A stretch of DNA of 64,000 bases from the NCBI RefSeq assembly GCF_002300165.1, contig NZ_MLCE01000029.1:30794-94793 (forward strand), given 5' to 3'. The position numbers and the translations under genes are program-made. The notes beneath the pieces were generated by a model, which saw only the letters and a program-made list of their open reading frames with translations, had not been told where the DNA came from and made no database searches. Shown here one piece after another: positions 46,817 to 53,921 of this stretch; position 1 is the stretch's first letter; each line of letters begins with the position of its first letter. The stretch comes from Streptomyces sp. Tue6028. Its GTDB lineage: Bacteria > Actinomycetota > Actinomycetes > Streptomycetales > Streptomycetaceae.

Positions 46817-49800
46817 TTACTGCTGAGGCGGCGGGGGCGGCGTCTGGCCCTGGTTCGCCTGGTACGGCTGCCCCGGTGCCGGCTGCGCGGGCTGGTACGG
46901 CTGCCCGGGCTGCGCGTAAGGCTGTCCCGGCTGCGGCTGCGGCTGCGGGGCCTGGCCCTGCGGGGCCTGGCCCTGGGGGGCCTGCGGCGGCGGGCCCGGC
47001 TGCGGGTACGCCTGACCGGGCTGCGGCGGATAGGGCTGTCCCGGCTGCGGGTAGGGGTGGCCGGGCTGGCCGTACGGCTGTCCGGGCTGTGGACCGCCCG
47101 GCTGCGGAACCTGTCCGGGGTTGTGCTGCCCCGGAGCCGGCTGACCCGGTACGGGTTGTCCGGGAACCGGCTGCCCGGGCACGTACTGGCCCGGCATCGG
47201 CGGGGCGGCCACCGGCGGCGGGTTGCCGTCGTTCGTCCACAACCCGTGCGACTGCTGGTGCCGCGCGAAGTCCTCGGCCACCATCGCCGAGAGGTTGAAG
47301 TAGGCCTCCCGCACCTTGGGCCGCATCATGTCGAGGTCCACCTCGGCACCCGCGGACAGGTGCTCGTCGAACGGCACGACCACGACACCGCGGCAGCGCG
47401 TCTCGAAGTGGCTGACGATGTCGTCGACCTTGATCATCTTGCCGGTCTCGCGCACTCCGGAGATCACCGTGATGGACCGGGACACGAGGTCCGCGTACCC
47501 GTGCGCGGACAGCCAGTCCAGCGTCGTACTGGCACTGCTCGCACCGTCGACGGACGGTGTCGAGATGATGATGAGCTGGTCGGCGAGGTCGAGCACCCCG
47601 CGCATGGCGCTGTACAGCAGACCGGTACCCGAGTCGGTCAGGATGATCGGGTACTGCTTGCCCAGTACGTCGATCGTGCGCCGGTAGTCCTCGTCGTTGA
47701 AGGTCGTGGACACGGCCGGGTCGACGTCATTGGCGATGATCTCCAGCCCGGAGGGGGCCTGGGAGGTGAACCGCCGGATGTCCATGTACGAGTTGATGTA
47801 CGGGATCGCCTGGACGAGGTCACGGATCGTGGCGCCGGTCTCGCGGCGTACACGGCGGCCGAGCGTACCGGCGTCCGGGTTGGCGTCGATCGCGAGGATC
47901 TTGTCCTGACGCTCGCTGGCGAGCGTCGCACCGAGCGCGGTGGTCGTGGTCGTCTTGCCGACACCGCCCTTGAGGCTGATCACGGCGATGCGGTAGCACG
48001 ACAGCACCGGCGTACGGATCAGCTCCAGCTTCCGCTGCCGCTCGGCCTCCTCCTTCTTGCCGCCCAGCTTGAACCGCGACGACGCGGCGGCGGGACGACC
48101 GCTCTTGGGCTTCTGCTTCTTGTTGTTGAGCAGTCGGTCGGAGGAGAGCTCCACCGCGGCGGTGTAGCCGAGCGGGGCCGCGCCCGGGTTGGTGGGCTGG
48201 CGCTGGTCGTGCTGCACGGGCTGCGGCCAGGCCGTCCCCGTACGGGGGTCGACGGGAGCGGCGCCCGTGGGACCCGCGGGCTGCTGCGGCACGTGCGGGG
48301 CGGCGGGCTGTGGCTGCTGCTGCGCCGGTCCCGGCTGGGCCGGGTGGGGAGGAGCCACCTGCGCCGACGGGAGCGGCGGCTGTGCCGCGCCGGGCGCCTC
48401 CGACTGCGTGGGCGCGGCGGCCGGCCGGGGGAGGTCGTAGCCGGGCTGCGCGACCGGGGCGGCGGGGGCCTGCGGGAATCCGTAGCCCTGCTGCGCACCC
48501 TGAGCCTGCGGTGCCGCCGGGGGCGTGGTCGGCTGCGGGAAGCCGTAACCGGGCGCCGGGGCGGGCGGGTTGGGCACCGGCGCGTCCTGGGCCGGGGCGC
48601 TCTGCTGCGGGAAGCCGTAACCGGAGCCCGGAGCGGGCGGGTTGGCGGCAGCGGGGGCCGGTGGTCCAGGGGTGGCGGCCGGCGTCGGCGCGGGGGCTGG
48701 AGCGCCCCGCTGCGGGAAGCCGTAGCTGCCCTGCGGGGTGGGGCTCGGGGCCGGAGTGCTCGGCTGGGGGAAGCCGTAGCTGCCCTGCGGCGGGACCGGA
48801 GCGGAGGCCGCGGCGGGTGCTTCGGGGGCAGGGGCGCCCGGCGCCGGTGCGTGACTCTGCGGCGGAACCGGAACGGGGTTGTCGTGGGCGGGCGGCGTCA
48901 CCGACACGGGTCCCTGCGCCGGCGGCGTCGACGCGGGCCCGCCGGGGGAGGGCCACGCGGGAGGCGCGGGCTGCGGGGCCGGCGGCTGGAACGGCTGGCC
49001 GGGAGCCGGAGCGGGCGCGGGCGGCTGGAAGGCCTGGCCGGGAGCCGGGGCGGGCGCGGGCGGCTGGAAGGGCTGCCCGGGAGCCGGGGCGGGCGGCTGG
49101 AACGGCCGGCCCGGGGCGGGTGCCGACGGCTGGATCTGCGGCGGCGTCTGTGCCTGCGCGGGCTCGGGCTTCGCGGGCTCGTCGGACGCCGGCCACTGGT
49201 ACGCGGGAGCGGGAGCGGCGGGCTGATACGCGGGAGGCAGGGGCGGCAGCCCGCCCTGCGGCAGCGGCGGGGGAGCCCAGGCGGGAGGCGCGTCCTGCAC
49301 GCCCTCGGGCGCGCCGGGTCGGTCGACGGGCACGGCGTCCTGGGGCTCGTCCAGCGGCCGGGCGTCCTCGGGCTCCGCGTCGGCCGCTCTGTCCTGCGGC
49401 ACCGCGTCGCTCACGTCGTCACGGGCCTCGTCGCGTACGTCGTCATGGACGGCGTCGCTCACGGCGCCGGCGGCGGGGACCGTGTCGTGCGGTACGGCGT
49501 CGGCGACCTCGCCGGTTCCGTCGCCCGCGTCGGCGGACACCTGCGCCACGACGTCCGCGACGACATCAGGCTCTCCGGGAGCCTCCGAACCGTCCGAGGC
49601 GGCGGAGGTGTCAGAGGCATCGGTGACATCAGAGGCATCGGTGACATCAGACGCGTCGGCGAAGTCGGAGGCGTCGACGGAGTCGGCCGTGCCGGCCGCG
49701 GCGTCCACGGCCCCCGCAGCCTCCGACGCCGGCTCGTCCGCCGCGGCGTCCTCGGCACCCACGTCGGAACCGCCGTCCACGACGTCCTCGGTGTCGGCAG

Positions 49801-50614
49801 CGGCGTCCGCCTCGCTCACCGTCTCCGGTGCGTCCTCCTGCGCGTCGGCCACGTGCCGCACGTCGTCACGGACGTGGGCCTCCGCCGCCTCGGGAGCCTC
49901 GGAAGCGTCCGCGACGGAGTCGGCGTCCGACGCGGCGGAGCCGGGTGCGGACGTGACGTCGGCCGCGGCCGGGGCATCCGGGTCCGGCTCGGAACCGGGC
50001 CCGGACTCGCCCGCGTTCTCGGTCTCGGGCTGCTCCTGGCCCGCGGCGGCGGCACGTTCCGCGAACTCCCGCTTCAGCGCGACAGGGGAGATCCGCATGG
50101 TGGTGCCGCTCTCCAGGTCCCCATTGCCGGGCTCGATCTCGTCGGCGGCGCCCATGGGAGCGACGGGTGCCACCGGAGGAACCGGGGCCACCGGAGCGGC
50201 CGGAGGCGGCGCCCACTGGCTCTGGTATCCGCCCACCGGAATGTTCGGCAGCGCCGTCGGACTGCCGGCGTCCGCGACGGGCGCCGCACCCGGAGCCTGC
50301 GAGGCAGGTGCCTCCGCCGTCTCCGGCGCCGCTGAAAGCGCCTCAGGCGCCGCGGGGCCCGAAGGGGCCCCGGACACCGGGGGAGTTGACGGATCCGAGG
50401 GGTCCGCAGCGGTCGAGGGAGCCGGGGCCGCCTCCGCTTCCTCCTCCGTACCGCCGGAGTTGGCCGGAGTCCCCGACGCGTTCTGCGTGTACCAGGCGGG
50501 CGGCGCGTAGTCGATGGTGAACTCGCCCGTCGTCTCGACGGCGGACTCCGCGTCGGACTGGTCATCGCCGGGTGTGGCCCAGCCCCCGCGGATCCCGTCC
50601 CGATCGCTGTTCAC
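46817..50614 (-). CDS. Pro/Ala-rich MinD/ParA-type ATPase (EspI/SCO5717-like)
   Basis: 1265-aa protein. About 820 N-terminal residues are disordered: first an Asp/Ala/Ser/Val-rich half (VTDASDVTDASD repeats), then Pro/Ala repeats (APGQPFQPP units, and SYGFPQ or GYGFPQ five times). Residues about 850-1135 form a MinD/ParA ATPase with the deviant Walker A ISLKGGVGKTTTTTALG, ILAIDANPDAGTLG and IILTDSGTGLL. The C-terminal 125 residues are a Pro/Gln/Gly tail (PGQPVPGQP). This layout matches actinobacterial proteins associated with ESX/type VII secretion. GTG 50614 follows AGGAGG. No esx or ecc genes are in the window. It is divergent from the PQQ-like gene. Confidence 0.85.
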   Translation of the reverse strand: MNSDRDGIRGGWATPGDDQSDAESAVETTGEFTIDYAPPAWYTQNASGTPANSGGTEEEAEAAPAPSTAADPSDPSTPPVSGAPSGPAAPEALSAAPETAEAPASQAPGAAPVADAGSPTALPNIPVGGYQSQWAPPPAAPVAPVPPVAPVAPMGAADEIEPGNGDLESGTTMRISPVALKREFAERAAAAGQEQPETENAGESGPGSEPDPDAPAAADVTSAPGSAASDADSVADASEAPEAAEAHVRDDVRHVADAQEDAPETVSEADAAADTEDVVDGGSDVGAEDAAADEPASEAAGAVDAAAGTADSVDASDFADASDVTDASDVTDASDTSAASDGSEAPGEPDVVADVVAQVSADAGDGTGEVADAVPHDTVPAAGAVSDAVHDDVRDEARDDVSDAVPQDRAADAEPEDARPLDEPQDAVPVDRPGAPEGVQDAPPAWAPPPLPQGGLPPLPPAYQPAAPAPAYQWPASDEPAKPEPAQAQTPPQIQPSAPAPGRPFQPPAPAPGQPFQPPAPAPAPGQAFQPPAPAPAPGQPFQPPAPQPAPPAWPSPGGPASTPPAQGPVSVTPPAHDNPVPVPPQSHAPAPGAPAPEAPAAASAPVPPQGSYGFPQPSTPAPSPTPQGSYGFPQRGAPAPAPTPAATPGPPAPAAANPPAPGSGYGFPQQSAPAQDAPVPNPPAPAPGYGFPQPTTPPAAPQAQGAQQGYGFPQAPAAPVAQPGYDLPRPAAAPTQSEAPGAAQPPLPSAQVAPPHPAQPGPAQQQPQPAAPHVPQQPAGPTGAAPVDPRTGTAWPQPVQHDQRQPTNPGAAPLGYTAAVELSSDRLLNNKKQKPKSGRPAAASSRFKLGGKKEEAERQRKLELIRTPVLSCYRIAVISLKGGVGKTTTTTALGATLASERQDKILAIDANPDAGTLGRRVRRETGATIRDLVQAIPYINSYMDIRRFTSQAPSGLEIIANDVDPAVSTTFNDEDYRRTIDVLGKQYPIILTDSGTGLLYSAMRGVLDLADQLIIISTPSVDGASSASTTLDWLSAHGYADLVSRSITVISGVRETGKMIKVDDIVSHFETRCRGVVVVPFDEHLSAGAEVDLDMMRPKVREAYFNLSAMVAEDFARHQQSHGLWTNDGNPPPVAAPPMPGQYVPGQPVPGQPVPGQPAPGQHNPGQVPQPGGPQPGQPYGQPGHPYPQPGQPYPPQPGQAYPQPGPPPQAPQGQAPQGQAPQPQPQPGQPYAQPGQPYQPAQPAPGQPYQANQGQTPPPPPQQ

Positions 50615-50670
50615 AATTCCTCCTGGTGTGGTCGAGCACCCTCAAGCCGTGCCGGGGCGACCGATTTCTT

Positions 50671-50730
50671 GTCGTCCGCCGGCGTCCGTTGACGCTTTTG
50701 GTCGTCCGAAGTCGTACGAGGTCGTCCGAA
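50671..50730. promoter_or_regulatory. Helically phased direct repeats in a divergent promoter region
   Basis: GTCGTCCG starts at 50671, 50701 and 50721, with related units GGCGTCCG at 50681 and GTCGTACG at 50711; all are in the same 10-bp register. They lie in the 412-bp region between the divergent ParA-like and PQQ-like genes, about 60-115 bases before the ParA-like start, and look like a multi-site regulator target. Confidence 0.45.
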
Positions 50731-51026
50731 TTGACCCGGCTCCCCCTGAGACGCGAGCGGCCCCTCCACGGGTTCTGGCGTCGCGCCCTGTCCCAGCCTA
50801 ATCACCATGACTGTCACAAGGGCAGGCCCGTCCACCCCACCGCGACCGCCCGCTACGTCACACCCTGCCCAGAAGTGGCTTGCGCACGCTCACTATTGAC
50901 CTTCAATGCGGACAAACGAAGCCATCGCGGCAGACCCGCTGCCCGCTGTATGTACACGATCAAGCGGCATGCATAGTAGGGGGTTCCCCCGCCACCGAAC
51001 GGTTCCCTCCGAAAGGACTTCTCCGC

Positions 51027-52508
51027 GTGAGCTTCGGCCCGCCTCCCTCCCCGTACACCCAGTCCGCGTTGACGGCGGACAACGAGCGAAGACGGCGCCG
51101 CACAAGGCTGTTCGGCATCGTGGCCGCCGTACTCGTCGTGGCGCTGTGCGCGGGCGGCTGGCTCCTCATGCACGCGAACGGTGACGACGGTCCGTCGAAC
51201 AAGGCGGTGGCCGTCCCGCAGGCCCCCGACGAGATCAGGGAGACGGTCGAGCGGGTCCCGCGCACGCCGGAGGGTGAACTCGTCGTCGACTACGACGAGG
51301 AGAAGTTCAAGGACGACGAGACGCGGTACGCCCCCGGCACCTGGGCGACCGACAAGATCTTCGCCAAGGGCATCAAGAACCAGCTCATGGGCTTCAAGTT
51401 CGGCGAGTGGGACAAGAAGGCCTGGACCATCGAGCTGGACGGGCACATCTGCGCGACGACGAAGCACGTCACCGCGGACGGGCGTACCGCCGTCGTCGTC
51501 CAGCCGGCCAAGCGCAAGGGCACCAAGGACGCCGGTGTCTGCGACGAGGTCGTCTTCGTCGACCTCGACACCGGCAAGAAGCTGTGGACGGCGACGATGC
51601 CCGACGCGAAGAGCGCGTACGTCACCAACACCAACCTCACCATGGCGCGCGGCACGGTCGCGGTGGCGTGGGGCAACGGCTCCGTCGCCTTCGGCATGGC
51701 CGACGGCAAGCAGCTGTGGAAGAGCACCGGTGTCACCACGTGCGAGGACAAGGGGTTCGCGGGCGGCCGCAGCCTGCTGGTCCTGCTGCGCTGCGGAGAC
51801 GAGTCCGAGCACGCGTACCGGGTGCAGAAGATCGACCCGCGCACCGGGAAGCCGCAGTGGACCTACAAGATGACGAAGAACATCTCGGAGGTCTACCTCC
51901 CGTCCTCCGATCCACCGGTCATCGCGGTCGGCGCGGGCGACTACACGGTGACCGACCTGATCACCCTGGACGAACAGGGCCGCCACAGCGCCACCATCTC
52001 CATGAAGGGCGGCCGTTTCGACCCGATGTGCGGCAGCTCCTTCGACGGGACGCAGTACTTCGGAGCCATGGAGAACTGCTACGCGCTGGTCGTGGGCAAG
52101 GACGCGTTGTTCGTCGCGAGCAAGGACGACGGCGAGATCGACCAGCCGGCGAACTGGATCGTGGCCTACGACGTGCACACGGGCAAGAGCCTGCGGAAGT
52201 TCGACGGGCGGCCGCTCCAGCCGCTGTGGCCCGTGAAGGCGAACGGGGACCAGCTCCTGGCCTACCGGCCGAGTGCCGACACCGTCGGACCGGCGGCCAT
52301 CGTGAGCATCGATCCCGCCACCGGGAAGCAGACGCCGTTCCTCTTCTTCAACCTGCCGGAGGGCACCACTCGCATGGAGACCCCCGAGTGGTCCGACATC
52401 CTCTTCGAGCACGGCAGGGCGTTCTTCTCGCCCCGCCAGCTCTCGGCGTCCGCCGCGCACCCCGACGACCCGGTGGCGGCCGCGGTCGGCATAGGAAACG
52501 TGCGCTGA
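51027..52508 (+). CDS. Membrane-anchored PQQ-like beta-propeller protein
   Basis: 493-aa protein with a short basic cytoplasmic N terminus (NERRRRRTRLFG), one membrane helix (IVAAVLVVALCAGGWLLM, about residues 31-48) and an extracellular beta-propeller built of PQQ-like repeats (VDLDTGKKLWTATMP, KIDPRTGKPQWTYKM, VAYDVHTGKSLRKFDG). No enzyme residues are evident; such proteins often act as scaffolds or binding proteins. GTG 51027 follows GAAAGGA; the frame is open 150 bases upstream but without a site. It is divergent from the ParA-like gene, a pairing that suggests a shared pathway. Its last codons lie in a 20-bp tandem repeat. Confidence 0.85.
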   Translation: MSFGPPPSPYTQSALTADNERRRRRTRLFGIVAAVLVVALCAGGWLLMHANGDDGPSNKAVAVPQAPDEIRETVERVPRTPEGELVVDYDEEKFKDDETRYAPGTWATDKIFAKGIKNQLMGFKFGEWDKKAWTIELDGHICATTKHVTADGRTAVVVQPAKRKGTKDAGVCDEVVFVDLDTGKKLWTATMPDAKSAYVTNTNLTMARGTVAVAWGNGSVAFGMADGKQLWKSTGVTTCEDKGFAGGRSLLVLLRCGDESEHAYRVQKIDPRTGKPQWTYKMTKNISEVYLPSSDPPVIAVGAGDYTVTDLITLDEQGRHSATISMKGGRFDPMCGSSFDGTQYFGAMENCYALVVGKDALFVASKDDGEIDQPANWIVAYDVHTGKSLRKFDGRPLQPLWPVKANGDQLLAYRPSADTVGPAAIVSIDPATGKQTPFLFFNLPEGTTRMETPEWSDILFEHGRAFFSPRQLSASAAHPDDPVAAAVGIGNVR

Positions 52509-52623
52509 TCCGCCACGACGTGCGCTGACCCGTCACGGCGAAGGCTGACCCGTCACGGCGAAGGCCGACCCGTCACGACGCAGGTCAACCCGTCACGACG
52601 CAGGAGGTCGACCCGTCACACGG
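52501..52623. repeat. 20-bp tandem repeat spanning a stop codon
   Basis: Five units of exactly 20 bases run from 52501 to 52600 and a sixth with three extra bases ends near 52623; the common core is GACCCGTCAC-GRCG. The stop codon of the PQQ-like gene (52506-52508) is in the first unit. Confidence 0.85.
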
Positions 52624-52624
52624 A

Positions 52625-52664
52625 CGAGGGCCGGCGCGGAGACTCCGTCCCGCGCCGGCCCTCG
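52625..52664. terminator. Bidirectional terminator
   Basis: A 15-bp perfect stem (CGAGGGCCGGCGCGG and its complement, 52625-52639 and 52650-52664) with a 10-base loop lies directly after the tandem repeat, between two convergent genes. Confidence 0.85.
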
Positions 52665-52707
52665 CTCGTCCACGGCGGCCCCGCGCACCCGCGGTGCCTC
52701 CGGACCG

Positions 52708-53004
52708 CTAGAGCGTCGCAGGACCGCCGTTGTGCGGCGCGGGTTCCAGGTCGAACTCCCCGTCCCGGGCGCCGAGCACGAAGGCCCGCCACTCCGCCTC
52801 CGTGTACCGAAGGACCGTGTCCGGGTCGAGGGAGGACCGCATGGCCACCGCGCCCTCGGGCAGATACGCGATCTCGACCCGCTCCTCGTGCTCCTCCGTA
52901 CCCGGCGCGCTGTGCCATTCGACGCCCGAGATGTCGAGGGCGTAGAGCTCGTTCTTCTCCCGCTCCTTGCGCGCCTTCACGTCCTTGTCCGCTTCCTCGG
53001 CCAT
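52708..53004 (-). CDS. DUF397-type small protein
   Basis: 98-aa protein. The second half reads VEIAYLPEGAVAMRSSLDPDTVLRYTEAEWRAFVLGARDGEFD (in parts: VAMRSSLDPD, YTEAEWRAFVLGARDGEF), the DUF397 signature; the first half is a charged helix (DKDVKARKEREKNELYALDI). DUF397 proteins usually lie beside an XRE-type regulator and can act as its small partner; no such regulator is adjacent here. ATG 53004 gives the compact form; the frame runs further upstream but that text is low complexity. Confidence 0.8.
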   Translation of the reverse strand: MAEEADKDVKARKEREKNELYALDISGVEWHSAPGTEEHEERVEIAYLPEGAVAMRSSLDPDTVLRYTEAEWRAFVLGARDGEFDLEPAPHNGGPATL

Positions 53005-53269
53005 GTTCCGGCGGCCCCTTCCCCACGTGCGAATGCCCTGTGCCGTCACAGTAGTGGCCAGGTCCGCGCGGTCGGCCGGGTTCGGGGAGGCGGACGGACG
53101 GGTCCCGCCGGGCTGGTACCCTGTGTGACGGCCGTTTGTGTACGCACCCCCGGAGCCTCGCGCTCTGGAGGCCGCGCCCAGCGGATCCCCGCCTCCCGAG
53201 TAACGGAAGCTCCCCTGAGAAGTGGACCAGGGGCACTCGGTGGCCACTCAGAGACTACGAGGAGTACGC

Positions 53270-53557
53270 GTGTCGCTCGACGCCGCTACGAAGAAGCAGA
53301 TCATCAGCGAGTTCGGTCAGAAGGAGGGCGACACCGGCTCCCCCGAGGTCCAGGTCGCCATGCTCTCGCGCCGCATCTCGGACCTGACCGAGCACCTCAA
53401 GACCCACAAGCACGACCACCACTCCCGCCGTGGTCTGCTGATCCTGGTCGGTCAGCGTCGCCGCCTGCTGCAGTACCTGGCCAAGAAGGACATCCAGCGC
53501 TTCCGTACGCTGGTCGACCGCCTGGGCATCCGCCGCGGTGCGGCGGGCGCCAAGTAA
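53270..53557 (+). CDS. rpsO: 30S ribosomal protein S15
   Basis: 95-aa ribosomal protein S15, which binds 16S rRNA at an early step of 30S assembly. SLDAATKKQIISEFGQKEGDTGSPEVQVA opens the protein in the usual way (GDTGSPEVQ is diagnostic), and HSRRGLLILVGQRRRLLQYL is conserved. GTG 53270 follows GAGGAG. It is the gene before pnp, as in many bacteria; S15-pnp transcripts are processed by RNase III in Streptomyces. Confidence 0.97.
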   Translation: MSLDAATKKQIISEFGQKEGDTGSPEVQVAMLSRRISDLTEHLKTHKHDHHSRRGLLILVGQRRRLLQYLAKKDIQRFRTLVDRLGIRRGAAGAK

Positions 53558-53569
53558 GACGCCGTGAAG

Positions 53570-53607
53570 GGAGCGGTTCCCACATCTTTTTGGGGACCGC
53601 TCCTTTT
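53570..53607 (+). terminator. Intrinsic terminator / processing hairpin after rpsO
   Basis: GGAGCGGTTCCC (53570-53581) pairs with GGGGACCGCTCC (53592-53603, one G-U pair), followed directly by TTTT. A U-tract is rare in this window. The same hairpin is a candidate RNase III site of the rpsO-pnp transcript. Confidence 0.8.
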
Positions 53608-53921
53608 GCTGTACGTGCTGCTGTACGTCTCTGTACGTGCGGAGTGTCACTGACGCTTTGTAGTGTGGTAGCACAACGCAATACGCAGGACACAGCACGT
53701 ACGACACAGCGTGATGGGGCCGTGCCCGCCGGGTAGGGCCCGTCACGACACGAACGAGGAGAAGCGCACCTCGCCGCCGCCGGTCCTCGGTAGTGGCCCC
53801 CGGGGGGAAGCGAGCCCCGGGTGCTTCGATCGAAGACCGGCCCGCACCAGAAGGCGCGTCTCTCCGCCACCGTCCCCCTGCCACACGGGCAGGACAGGAC
53901 GAAGACGAGGAGAAAACGCTA
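53608..53921 (+). promoter_or_regulatory. rpsO-pnp intergenic region with CTGTACGT repeats
   Basis: 314 bases without a gene. CTGTACGT occurs three times close together (53609, 53621, 53631). The AT-richer stretch 53640-53700 probably contains the separate pnp promoter, though I cannot define its boxes. The start of pnp is preceded by GAGGAG (53906). Confidence 0.45.

Noticed and set aside
47057..50335. 1092-codon forward frame opposite the ParA-like gene
   Set aside because: Translation is Arg/Gly/Val repeat text mirroring the Pro-rich reverse gene; no motif.
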